This document shows, piece after piece, positions 23,387-31,315 of a stretch of 64,000 nt of DNA. The stretch comes from Goodfellowiella coeruleoviolacea. GTDB lineage: Bacteria > Actinomycetota > Actinomycetes > Mycobacteriales > Pseudonocardiaceae. The DNA is taken from the NCBI RefSeq assembly GCF_024171785.1, contig NZ_JAMTCK010000009.1, positions 310,001 to 374,000 on the forward strand. Direction: 5' to 3'. Each line of letters begins with the position of its first letter. Within the stretch, counting starts at the first letter, position 1. The notes beneath the pieces were generated by a model. That model was given only the letters and a program-made list of their open reading frames with translations, was not told the DNA's origin and ran no database searches. The translations under genes and the position numbers were made by a program.

Positions 23387-23905
23387 GTGAAACCCCTCGA
23401 CCCAGCCGACGCCCCGGCGCGATCCGGTGAGCTGCTGACGGAGATCATCGGGCGGCACGGTTCGGCCGGCGACATGGTCCGCACCATGGCCCACTCGCCG
23501 GCCCTGCTCCAGGGCTACCTCGACCTGTCCCGCGCGATGAAGCGGGTCAAGCTCCCGCGCGCGCTGACCGAGCGGATCTCCCTGGCCGTGCAGGAGTGGA
23601 TCGGCTGTGCCGCCTGCCTGGCGGCACACACCGAGGCGGGTCGCGCCGCCGGGCTGAGCGACACCGACATCGCCCTGGCGCGCCAGGGAACCGCCACCGA
23701 CGCCCGGGAGGCGGCCCTCATCGGGTTCGCGGTGCGCGTGCTGGCCGAGCCGGCCTCGATCAGCCAGGAGGACGTGGCCGACCTGCGCGCGCACGGGTGG
23801 GATGACCGGGCGGTCGCCGACGTTGTCGGACTGGTCGTGCTCAACCAGCTGACCGGGTCGTTCAACCTCGTCGCCGGGATCAGCGGCCCGGACGCACACC
23901 GGTGA
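23387..23905 (+). CDS. AhpD-like (carboxymuconolactone decarboxylase family) protein
   Basis: The 172-residue product contains WIGCAACLAAHTEAGRAAGL, the CxxC-x3-H signature of AhpD-like alkylhydroperoxidases. The GTG at 23387 follows GGGAGGACG. It shares a transcript with the MFS exporter. Its last 26 bases overlap the convergent mca gene. AhpD-like proteins reduce peroxides or handle electrophilic small molecules through the cysteine pair. Specific substrate unknown. Confidence 0.88.
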   Translation: MKPLDPADAPARSGELLTEIIGRHGSAGDMVRTMAHSPALLQGYLDLSRAMKRVKLPRALTERISLAVQEWIGCAACLAAHTEAGRAAGLSDTDIALARQGTATDAREAALIGFAVRVLAEPASISQEDVADLRAHGWDDRAVADVVGLVVLNQLTGSFNLVAGISGPDAHR

Positions 23906-24761
23906 ACAGGTCGTCCTCGGGCAGGGTGACCTCGACGTGGGACCGGGCCAGGTGGTAGTCCTCGGTGGGCCACACCTGCCGTTCCACGTCGCGGTCGTGG
24001 CGCATGAACCCGGCGTCGGGGTCGATCTGCGTGGCGTGGGCGAGCAGCGCCCGGTCCCTGGTGGCGAAGTGCTCCGCGCACGGCACGCGGGTGGTGATCT
24101 CCAGGGCGGGCGCGTCCTCCGGGAACTCGGCCAGGACCTCCCGCATCCCGGAGTCGAGGCCGCGGGCCGTCAGCGCGTCGTGCATGGTCTGGAACCACGC
24201 CCGCGACAGCGCGCCGTGGTAGTAGAGCTTGAGCGGCTGCCAGGGCTCGCCCGCGGCGGGGTAGTGGGTGCCGTCCCCGGCCGAGGCGAAGGCCGCCGCG
24301 GTGACCTGGTGGGTCCTGACGTGGTCGGGGTGGGGGTAGCCGCCGGTCGGGTCGTAGGTGATCACCACGTGCGGGCGGAACTCGCGGATCAACCCCACCA
24401 GGCGCTCGGTCGCCTCGGCCAGTGGCTGGACGGCGAAGCAGTCCGCCGGCAGCGCCTCGCCGGCAGCGGGCAGCCCCGAGTCGACAAAGCCGAGGAACTG
24501 CTGGCGCACCCCCAGGATCTGCCTGGCCGCGGCCATTTCCGCGCGCCGGATCTCGGCCAGGTTCGCCCGGACGTCCGGCCGGTCCATGGCCGGGTTGAGC
24601 ACGTCGCCGCGCTCCCCGCCGGTGCAGGTGACCACCAGGACGTCCACGCCCTCGGCGGCGTACTTGGCGAGGGTGGCCGCGCCCTTGCTCGACTCGTCGT
24701 CGGGGTGCGCGTGCACGCTCATCAGGCGCAGTGGCTCGCCGGGGGTGGGGTGCGGGTTCAT
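23880..24761 (-). CDS. mca: Mycothiol S-conjugate amidase
   Basis: The 293-residue protein matches Mca of the LmbE/MshB superfamily: SVHAHPDDESSKGAATLAKYAAEGVDVLVVTCTGGERGDVLNP holds the zinc ligands (AHPDDE), and TYDPTGGYPHPDHVRTHQV the third zinc His and HPDH motif. The segment QPLKLYYHGALSRAW is typical of Mca rather than MshB. Mca cleaves mycothiol conjugates of electrophiles and antibiotics into mercapturic acids for export. It is preceded by a well-formed promoter overlapped by an operator at 24817-24867. Confidence 0.93.
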   Translation of the reverse strand: MNPHPTPGEPLRLMSVHAHPDDESSKGAATLAKYAAEGVDVLVVTCTGGERGDVLNPAMDRPDVRANLAEIRRAEMAAARQILGVRQQFLGFVDSGLPAAGEALPADCFAVQPLAEATERLVGLIREFRPHVVITYDPTGGYPHPDHVRTHQVTAAAFASAGDGTHYPAAGEPWQPLKLYYHGALSRAWFQTMHDALTARGLDSGMREVLAEFPEDAPALEITTRVPCAEHFATRDRALLAHATQIDPDAGFMRHDRDVERQVWPTEDYHLARSHVEVTLPEDDLFTGVRPGR

Positions 24762-24816
24762 GTCTGCCTTTCGCGGGTCCGTCCGCCGGGCGGCGGGGAA
24801 CGTGGTCGTGGCGACA

Positions 24817-24867
24817 ACGGTAGGTCGGACCTAAAACTGTGTCAAGAATAATCTTAGGTCCGACCTA
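24817..24867 (-). promoter_or_regulatory. Sigma70-type promoter with paired operators before mca
   Basis: On the minus strand TTGACA (24845-24840) is followed after exactly 17 bases by TACCGT (24822-24817), a good -35/-10 pair reading into mca. Two inverted copies of a 13-bp palindrome, TAGGTCGGACCTA at 24821-24833 and TAGGTCCGACCTA at 24855-24867, flank the -35 box; the first covers the spacer and touches the -10. This arrangement indicates repression by a dimeric regulator, with sites 34 bases apart. Confidence 0.75.
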
Positions 24868-24900
24868 GAGTCGTGCTGGGACCCGCGTCCCTGCTCGCGG

Positions 24901-26979
24901 TCAGGCCGTCCGGCAGCCGACCCCGTTCAGGGTGAACGCCGTGGGCAGCACGTTGGGACCGGTGTAGTCGGCGACGAACCCGGCGTTGACCGTCGCGTTC
25001 GGCTCGATGGTGCGGTTGCCGTCGGAGTTGGTGACCGTGACCGTGGTGCCCTCCTGGGCCCAGGTGCCGCTCCAGCCGCTGGTCAGCTTCTGCCAGCCGG
25101 TGGGCCAGGAGAAGGTGAGCGTCCAGCCGGTGACCGGTTCGGTGCCGGTGTTGGTGATGTCGACCCCGCCGACGAACCCGCTGCTCCAGTCGTTCACAGT
25201 GGACAGACGCACGGCGCAGGTGCTGTCGGCGGGACTGCCGGTGGTGAGGGTCAGCGGCGGGGAGGACCAGGAGACCCCGCCCGCGGTGTCCCTGGCCACG
25301 ACGTTGACGGTGTAGCGGGTGCCCGGGGCGAGGTTGTGCACGGTCACCGAGGTGCCCGTGGTCTCCGTCCACTGCTCGCTGATCGCGCCGACCTGGCGGT
25401 GGACCTCGTACTTGGCGATGGGGTGCCGGCCAGGCGCGGCGGCCGGCCAGGTGATGGTCGCGGACCGGTCGGTGACCGCGCTCGCCGTGGGCTGGCCCGG
25501 AGCGCCGGGCAGGCCGGCGGCCGGGGACGCCGGGTGCAGCACGATCGTGGTCAGCGAGTACGGCGGCAGCGTCTGCGTGGTCGCGGTGCCACCGGTCCCG
25601 CTGGTGATGCCGGTCGCCCCGTTGGTGAAGGTGTGCACCTGCGGGGTGGTCGCGGCAGGGGTGTAGCCGGCGTAGTCGATGCTGACCGTGCGGGCGTTGT
25701 CCGGGTCCTTGTTGGTCAGCAGCACGGCGAGGTCACCGTTGGGCCGGCGCACGGCGTGCGCCCCGACCAGGGACTCGTCCGTGCCGGCCCGGACCAGCTG
25801 GTCGCCGGGCCGGGCGAACAGGCTCAGCATCCGCAGGGCGTGGTAGGGCGCGAACGGTGTGTTCAGCGGCGGTTCGCAGGTGCCGTCCGGCAGGCAGCCG
25901 GCGCTGGACAGCAGGCCGAAGTCGTCGTAGTCGGGGTAACCGGCCACTGTGGACGCCTTGCCCGGTCCGTTGTGGACGTTCCACCAGTCCACGGTGAACA
26001 CGCCGTTCTCCAGCAGCGCGGTGTAGGCCTCGGCCGCGAACAGCGCACCCGGCTGGGTGTTGCGGCCGACCGAGGTGTTCAGCTCGGTCATGGCGATGCC
26101 GATCCGCTCCGGGTTGGCCCCGGCGTAGCGGCTGATCTGCTGGCGCACCAGGTAGATCATGTCGCCGACCTGGTCCGGCTTGGCGAACGTCTCGGCCGCC
26201 GTGGCCCCGCCCGGGTACCAGTGCACGATGACGAAGTCGATGTGCGGGCCGGCGATCGACAGCACCGTCTGGTTCCAGCTCGCCGGGTCGCCCTCGGCCA
26301 CGACCGCGTCCGGCCAGTTCGCCGGGGTGGTGAGCACGGCGCCGACCTTGATCGTCGGATCGACGGCCTTCATCGCCTCGGCGTAGGCGACGACCTCGGT
26401 GGCGTACGTGGTCGGGCTCTTGTCCGGGTGGTCGTCGGCTTCCCAGCCGTTGCCGTAGTGGCCGTTGCCGTACAGCTCGTTGCCGATCTCCCAGTACCTG
26501 GCGCCGTAGCCCTTGGTGATGTTGGCGTAGCGCACCCAGTCGGCGGCCTCCTGCGCGGTGCCGGTGCCGTAGTTGGCGATGATGATCGGCTGCGCCCCGG
26601 CGCGCCGCACCCCGCCCATGAACGTGTCGAAGTCCGTGTTCGGTGCGACGTACCCGCCCGGTGCCGTGTGGGTCTTCCAGTGGTAGATGTCGCCGTAGGA
26701 GCCACCGGGGTAGCGCATCATCCGCACGCCGGCGCGGCCGAGCAGGTCGGCCACGGTGTTGGTGCCCAGTTCGCTGTCCCACACGGCGTGGTTCACGCCC
26801 AGCGCGGTCTCCGGCACCGTGGCCAGCCCGGCCCTGGCGTTGACCGTGACGGTGACGTCGGGGGAGTCCGGTGCCGCGCTGGCGGCGTTGGTGACCGCGT
26901 TCGTGGCTGCCGGCAGCGCCGCGGCCACGAGCACGGCCGCGGTCGCGCGGGTGATCCGGCGGAAACGGTGTGCTGGCAC
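24901..26979 (-). CDS. Secreted clan GH-A glycoside hydrolase with FnIII and CBM2
   Basis: GTG at 26979 follows GAGGAG and yields a signal peptide (HRFRRITRATAAVLVAAALPAATNA). The catalytic region has a (beta/alpha)8 look with RYWEIGNELYG (acid/base Glu near residue 168) and AMTELNTSVGR (candidate nucleophile Glu), resembling alpha-L-arabinofuranosidase-type GH51-related enzymes. A fibronectin type III domain (PGAPGQPTASAVTDRSATITWPA) covers about 490-580 and a CBM2 (CAVRLSTVNDWSSGFVGGVDI) ends the protein. Length 692. A perfect CebR box upstream ties it to the cellulose response. The exact GH family is uncertain. Confidence 0.82.
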   Translation of the reverse strand: MPAHRFRRITRATAAVLVAAALPAATNAVTNAASAAPDSPDVTVTVNARAGLATVPETALGVNHAVWDSELGTNTVADLLGRAGVRMMRYPGGSYGDIYHWKTHTAPGGYVAPNTDFDTFMGGVRRAGAQPIIIANYGTGTAQEAADWVRYANITKGYGARYWEIGNELYGNGHYGNGWEADDHPDKSPTTYATEVVAYAEAMKAVDPTIKVGAVLTTPANWPDAVVAEGDPASWNQTVLSIAGPHIDFVIVHWYPGGATAAETFAKPDQVGDMIYLVRQQISRYAGANPERIGIAMTELNTSVGRNTQPGALFAAEAYTALLENGVFTVDWWNVHNGPGKASTVAGYPDYDDFGLLSSAGCLPDGTCEPPLNTPFAPYHALRMLSLFARPGDQLVRAGTDESLVGAHAVRRPNGDLAVLLTNKDPDNARTVSIDYAGYTPAATTPQVHTFTNGATGITSGTGGTATTQTLPPYSLTTIVLHPASPAAGLPGAPGQPTASAVTDRSATITWPAAAPGRHPIAKYEVHRQVGAISEQWTETTGTSVTVHNLAPGTRYTVNVVARDTAGGVSWSSPPLTLTTGSPADSTCAVRLSTVNDWSSGFVGGVDITNTGTEPVTGWTLTFSWPTGWQKLTSGWSGTWAQEGTTVTVTNSDGNRTIEPNATVNAGFVADYTGPNVLPTAFTLNGVGCRTA

Positions 26980-27040
26980 GGAGATCGCCTCCTCGTCCGC
27001 CCGGAACGAGCGGTCAGCTGCCGGTTGCGGGAGCCGAATA

Positions 27041-27054
27041 TGGGAGCGCTCCCA
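27041..27054. promoter_or_regulatory. CebR-type operator
   Basis: TGGGAGCGCTCCCA is a perfect 14-bp palindrome identical to the known consensus for CebR, the cellobiose-responsive LacI-family repressor of streptomycetes. It lies 62 bases upstream of the glycoside hydrolase start, so that gene is very likely released by cello-oligosaccharides. Confidence 0.88.
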
Positions 27055-27087
27055 GATTACCGAGCTAAGCACCGCCCGACGTGCAAG

Positions 27088-27480
27088 TCAACAGGTGGTG
27101 TTGGGCAGGCTGAACGTGTTCGTCTCGGCCAGGCGCGCGTTCCAGTGCGCCGCCATCTGGTTGTGGGCCGTGTCGTGTTCGGCGCGTTCGACGACAGCGT
27201 CGATCCGGTCGGCAGGGCGGCGCCGCTGCCGAAGTTGTCCACGGCCACCACAGGTCGTGGTTGCTGGCCTGGCCCGGTGCGACACTGTCCAGAGTGGACC
27301 CGTCAGCCGGACCAGGTTCGGGCCGGCGCCGCCAGGCGGGACCGTCGCCGAGGACGAGCCGTTGTCGGTGACCGCGACCCGGGTGTGGACGGGCAGGAAC
27401 GCGTTGCCGTTGCTGGTGACCCGGTTGGCGGAGTTCTGGATGCTGATGCCGACCGTGCCCGGCGTGCGGGTGGTCTTCAT
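27088..27480 (-). pseudogene. Frameshifted remnant, possibly a carbohydrate-active enzyme
   Basis: One frame reads QPAMKTTRTPGTVGIS then NAFLPVHTRVAVTDNGSSSATVPPG; it extends upstream without a start into the HxlR 3' end. A neighbouring frame gives VAVDNFGSGAALPTG, and the first frame later gives AAHWNARLAETNTFSLPNT before a stop at 27088. The pieces read like one beta-rich secreted protein broken by frameshifts. The family is not certain. No intact gene is present between 27055 and 27502. Confidence 0.45.
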
Positions 27481-27502
27481 GGCCGGCTGGTAGCCGTTGT
27501 CC

Positions 27503-27970
27503 TCAGTCCACTGCGCTGGCTGCGCGTCCGGGTTGTCCCGTGCGCCTTGGCCTCTCCAGACCGGGACCAGGTTCTCCTGTCCCGCTGTCCCAGTGGGCGC
27601 GGGACTCGATCACGGTGTGGCGGTGCTCCGCCGCCCAGTCGGCGACGGCTTTCAGCACGAATGTGAGGCTGTGGCCGGTGGGAGTCAGCGCGTACTCGAC
27701 GCGGGCCGGAACGGTCGGGTAGACGGTGCGTACGACCAGGCCATCGCGTTCCAGGCGGCGGAGGGTCAGGGTCAGCATGCGCTGGGAGATGCCCTGGACG
27801 CACCGCTGGAGTTGCCGGAAGCGGCGTACGCCGTGCGCCAGCTCGTTGATCACCAGCACCGTCCATTTGTCGCCGATGCGGTCCAGGACCTCCCGGACAT
27901 CGCAGGCCATCTGTTCGTCGTCACGGAGGATGGCGGGATCGGTGGTTACCCCGGTGTGCCTCACCGACAT
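27503..27970 (-). CDS. HxlR-family transcriptional regulator
   Basis: The ATG at 27970 has AAGGAGG at ideal spacing. Residues 20-110 form the HxlR winged helix: CDVREVLDRIGDKWTVLVINELAHGVRRFRQLQRCVQGISQRMLTLTLRRLERDGLV, then VYPTVPARVEYALTPTG. HxlR proteins sense reactive aldehydes, quinones or redox state. It is divergent from the NmrA/QorB-like gene, the standard pairing, and probably represses it from the shared region. The C-terminal tail overlaps old remnant sequence. Confidence 0.93.
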   Translation of the reverse strand: MSVRHTGVTTDPAILRDDEQMACDVREVLDRIGDKWTVLVINELAHGVRRFRQLQRCVQGISQRMLTLTLRRLERDGLVVRTVYPTVPARVEYALTPTGHSLTFVLKAVADWAAEHRHTVIESRAHWDSGTGEPGPGLERPRRTGQPGRAASAVD

Positions 27971-28009
27971 CAACGTGCCTCCTTACGCTCCGCCCGGCAG
28001 CGGCCGACA

Positions 28010-28035
28010 ATGGTGCGGTTACCGAAGAGAACCAT
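28010..28035. promoter_or_regulatory. Dyad between HxlR and QorB-like genes
   Basis: ATGGT at 28010-28014 and ACCAT at 28031-28035, with inner GGTT/AACC matches, form an imperfect palindrome in the 77-base divergent region. It is the likely HxlR site. Confidence 0.45.
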
Positions 28036-28047
28036 ATCGAGGGGGCA

Positions 28048-28887
28048 GTGTTGATCCTTGTGACCGGTGCGTCGGGTGGGCTGGGAAGCCTGGTGCTGGA
28101 GCGCCTGGCCGAGCACCAGGGCGTGTGGGCGGGAAGCAGGACTCCGGATCAACTGTCGGTGAACGTGCCGACACGCCTTGTCGACTTCGACGACCCGGCG
28201 AGTCTGACGAAGGGGTTCGAGGGCGCGGAAGTGGTGTTGCTCATCTCGGCGGGATATGCGGAGGACGACGTGGTCATCGCCCGTCATGGGGCCGCCATCG
28301 ACGCCGCGGAGCAGGCCGGGGTCGGCCACATCGTCTACACGAGTCTGTCGGCGGCCGGGGACCACCTCGCGTTCGCGCTTGCGCATCGCTGGACGGAGCG
28401 CCGGTTGATGGCCGGCCGTACGGACTGGACGATCCTGCGCAACGGCATCTACGCCGAGATGAGCATCCCGGGTGCGGCCGAGGCGGCGGCCACCGGCAGG
28501 TTCACCGGCCCGCTGGGGGAGGGACGGCTGGCCGCGGTGGCCCGGGAGGACCTCGCGGACGTCACCGCCAAGATCGTGGCCAAGCCCGCCAGCCACGGTG
28601 GCAAGATCTACGAACTGGTCGGCGAGCACGCCGTCGGCGGCGCCGACATCGCCCGCGCGGTGGCCGAGGCGACCGGAAAGGACGTCGTCTACGAGCCCGG
28701 CACACTAGCCCAGCTCCGCGAGGCACTCACCACCGCCGGTGTTCCGGGCTGGCAGATCCCGATCGTGGTCTCCACCTACTCCGTCATCGCGGCCGGTTTC
28801 ATGGCCGAAACCGCCGGCGACCTGGCCGATCTGCTTGGCCGGGCCCCGCGGTCCGCGCTGGACGTGATCGCCACCGCCGTGGCATAG
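28048..28887 (+). CDS. NmrA/QorB-like NAD(P)H-dependent oxidoreductase
   Basis: The 279-residue protein begins LILVTGASGGLGSLVLERLAEH, a dinucleotide-binding motif, and keeps the atypical SDR layout of NmrA and quinone oxidoreductase 2 (YTSLSAAGDHLAFALAHRWTERRL; DWTILRNGIYAE). Relatives reduce quinones with NADPH or act as redox sensors. Divergent placement from an HxlR regulator mirrors ytfG/ytfH of enterobacteria and supports a quinone or aldehyde stress role. Start GTG 28048. Confidence 0.88.
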   Translation: MLILVTGASGGLGSLVLERLAEHQGVWAGSRTPDQLSVNVPTRLVDFDDPASLTKGFEGAEVVLLISAGYAEDDVVIARHGAAIDAAEQAGVGHIVYTSLSAAGDHLAFALAHRWTERRLMAGRTDWTILRNGIYAEMSIPGAAEAAATGRFTGPLGEGRLAAVAREDLADVTAKIVAKPASHGGKIYELVGEHAVGGADIARAVAEATGKDVVYEPGTLAQLREALTTAGVPGWQIPIVVSTYSVIAAGFMAETAGDLADLLGRAPRSALDVIATAVA

Positions 28888-29082
28888 GCGTTCTCGTTCC
28901 CGCCCCCACGCGATTCTTGACGCCGTCTCATCCGCCGCTTCGCGTCGGGGCGTGAACGATGACCCCAAATTGGCTCAAGTTCGCCCTCCCGCCCTTACCG
29001 CTGCATGACTCGATCGTCCGCAAGCCGGGCACGCTCTGGATCCGGACGCCCCGCCAGGCCGCGACCGGCATCGGGCCGGCTG

Positions 29083-29162
29083 GGCACGTATGCGTCGGCT
29101 ACGTCCGCGCCTCCACCGTCCACCAATCCTTGGACAGCCAGCTCGACGCGCTCCAGGCCGCG
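29083..29162 (+). mobile_element. Serine recombinase (resolvase) N-terminal fragment
   Basis: The plus-strand frame reads VCVGYVRASTVHQSLDSQLDALQAA, a clear match to the start of serine resolvases/invertases with the catalytic Ser in the RxST motif. The sequence stops matching at about 29162, where an inverted transposase fragment begins. There is no catalytic remainder, so it is dead. Confidence 0.75.
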
Positions 29163-29320
29163 GACGACCACCACGGCTGCCACGCCGCTGCCGGGCGGCG
29201 ATGCGGTCGGCCGGCTCGGGAATGGTGCACCGGATCGTGCGGGAGCGCAGGTGCTGCCGGATCGCGTGGGAGGAGAACGCCTGGTCGGCCCGGACCACCT
29301 CGGGCCGGGTACGCGGGCGG
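29161..29320 (-). mobile_element. IS5-family transposase fragment
   Basis: On the minus strand VVRADQAFSSHAIRQHLRSRTIRCTIPEPADRIAARQRRGSRGG matches the region near the third catalytic acid of IS5/IS4-type DDE transposases. Only about 50 residues remain and no terminal inverted repeats were recognised. It abuts the resolvase fragment, giving a composite scar. The rest of 28888-29396 has no gene. Confidence 0.75.
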
Positions 29321-29396
29321 GCGGATCACGTCGTGGTCGATCGCGGCGCGACCGCTGGTGGTCGCACCGCACGGGTCCCAGCCCGGGAGTGTTACC

Positions 29397-31301
29397 TCAT
29401 CCCGTGGTGGTGACCGGGAGCCAGACCCGCATCGGGCCGGGAACCCGGTTGCCCCACAGGAAGTACGGAACGGCGGTGAGCGCGAGTGGTTCGGTCCGGG
29501 GCGCGGTGGGGGCGGACGCCGTGTACAGCGCCGCCGACCCGGGCTGCTCGATCGCGCCGCGCGCCCTGAGCACCACCGGGATGTCCGCCAGCCGGTCGAC
29601 CGCGATCGGCGCGGCCGGGTCGACGCGCACGTCCTCCAGCGTGACCCCGGCCGGCAGGTCGGCCTGTTCCAGGCAGTACACCAGCGGGCCGCGGGTCAGC
29701 GCGACGCAGCCGCGCACGGCGTCGATGCGCGGGTGCGGCCGGACAACGCGGGCGGGCATGGGCAAATCGAGGGTGACGGTGGCCCCGCCGGACCAGTCGC
29801 GGCGCAGCCGGAGGTAGCCGTCGCGGACCGCCCCGGCCTGCACCGGGGCGCCGTCCACGCGGACGTCGGCCACCGGACACCAGCCGGGCATCCGCAGTGC
29901 CAGCACCAGCGGCGCCTCGGTCGCCACGGTCAGCTCGACCCGCCCGTCCCACGGGTAGTCGGTGCGCGTGCTGACCCGCACCGCTGATCCGTCCACAGTG
30001 GTCTCGACCGTGCCGGCCGCGTACAGGTGAACCTGGAGTCCACTGTGGTCGGTGGTGACCGCGTAGCCGGACAGGGACGCCACCAGCCGGGCCAGGTTGG
30101 GCGGGCAGCACGCGCACGAGTACCACGGCAGGCGCTGGGACGGCGCGTCCTCGTGCGAGCCGTCGTGGCCGGTGCGCAGGTGCAGGGGATTGGAGTAGAA
30201 GAAGTGCGTCCCGTCCAGTGCCGTGGATCCGGCGATCACGTTGTGCAGCGCCCGTTCCATCTCGTCGGCGTACCGGGCGTCACCGGTGGCCAGCAGCATG
30301 CGCCAGTTCCACTGGAAGCTCGCGATCCCGGCACAGGTCTCGCCGTAGGCCCGGTCCGGCGGCAGCTCGTAGGGGTCGCCGAACGCCTCGTCGCGGTGGC
30401 GCGAGCCCTGCGCGCCGGTGAGGTAGGTCTTGGCGCCGAACGCGTCGTCCCACAGCCGGTGCGCGGCGTCGAGCAGTTCGTCGTCGTGCGTCTCCACGGC
30501 CACGTCCACCACACCCGCCAGCAGGTACAGCTGGCGCACGACGTGGCCGGCGACCGCCTGGGCGCGCCGGACCGGCACGTGGTCCTGCAGGTACGCCGAG
30601 CCGAACCGCTCGCCGTTGAGCAGCCCGTGCCCGCGCAGGTCGAGGAAGCGCCGGGCCAGGTCGAGGTAGGGCCGGTGCCCGGTCACCCGGTACAGCTCCA
30701 CCAGCGCGGTCTCGATCTCCGGGTGCCCGTCGACGTCGTCGACCGCGCTGAACCGCGCGACGATCAGGTCCGCGAACCGCCGGGCGGTCGGCAGCAGCTC
30801 CGCGCCCACCCCGGCCCGTGCCGCGGCCACGGCCGCCTGGATGAGGTGGCCGGCGCAGTACAGCTCGTGACTCCAGTGCAGCTCCTGCCACCGCTGTTCC
30901 GGCTTGACCAGGGTGATGTGGGAGTTCAGGTAGCCGTCCGCGTCGATCGCCCCGGCCAGCAACGCGGCCGTGGAGTCCACGAAGGAGCGCAGCGCGGCGT
31001 CGTCCGGGGTCCGGCCCAGCTGCCAGGCCGCCGCCTCCAGGGTCTTGTAGACGTCGGAGTCGGCGAACCACATGTTCTGGTGCGCACCGCCGACCTCCCC
31101 GGTGACGCGCCGCAGGTTGTCCAGGGCACCCGAGGCGTCGAGCTGGTCGACGCAGTGCGGCAGCGTGCGGGTGGCGTTGCGCCGCTGCCACTCGCCCAGC
31201 AGGCTGGCGGGCGCGAAGGTGACGTCGGTGAGGGCCAGCGGCCGCAGCGCGGCGATCGCGGTGGGCATGGGGTGGACGGGACCCGGGACGGAATCGGTCA
31301 T
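29397..31301 (-). CDS. GH127 beta-L-arabinofuranosidase-type hydrolase
   Basis: The ATG at 31301 follows AAAGGGAGC. The 634-residue protein has an (alpha/alpha)6 barrel pattern and GH127 motifs: YCAGHLIQAAVA, GHVVRQLYLLAGVVDVAVE, GETCAGIASFQWNWRML and WYSCACCPPNLARLVASLSGYA, where the Cys cluster binds zinc and supplies the catalytic nucleophile in this family. No signal peptide, so it acts in the cytoplasm on imported arabinosides. It is the last gene of an ABC sugar-import operon controlled by the LacI gene at 34578. Confidence 0.93.
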   Translation of the reverse strand: MTDSVPGPVHPMPTAIAALRPLALTDVTFAPASLLGEWQRRNATRTLPHCVDQLDASGALDNLRRVTGEVGGAHQNMWFADSDVYKTLEAAAWQLGRTPDDAALRSFVDSTAALLAGAIDADGYLNSHITLVKPEQRWQELHWSHELYCAGHLIQAAVAAARAGVGAELLPTARRFADLIVARFSAVDDVDGHPEIETALVELYRVTGHRPYLDLARRFLDLRGHGLLNGERFGSAYLQDHVPVRRAQAVAGHVVRQLYLLAGVVDVAVETHDDELLDAAHRLWDDAFGAKTYLTGAQGSRHRDEAFGDPYELPPDRAYGETCAGIASFQWNWRMLLATGDARYADEMERALHNVIAGSTALDGTHFFYSNPLHLRTGHDGSHEDAPSQRLPWYSCACCPPNLARLVASLSGYAVTTDHSGLQVHLYAAGTVETTVDGSAVRVSTRTDYPWDGRVELTVATEAPLVLALRMPGWCPVADVRVDGAPVQAGAVRDGYLRLRRDWSGGATVTLDLPMPARVVRPHPRIDAVRGCVALTRGPLVYCLEQADLPAGVTLEDVRVDPAAPIAVDRLADIPVVLRARGAIEQPGSAALYTASAPTAPRTEPLALTAVPYFLWGNRVPGPMRVWLPVTTTG

Positions 31302-31315
31302 CGAGGTGCTCCCTT

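Noticed and set aside
28959-29987. 342-codon plus-strand frame starting near 28959
   Set aside because: Only residues 44-68 match anything (resolvase start); the rest runs through the IS5 scar and antisense to GH127, so it is not a gene.
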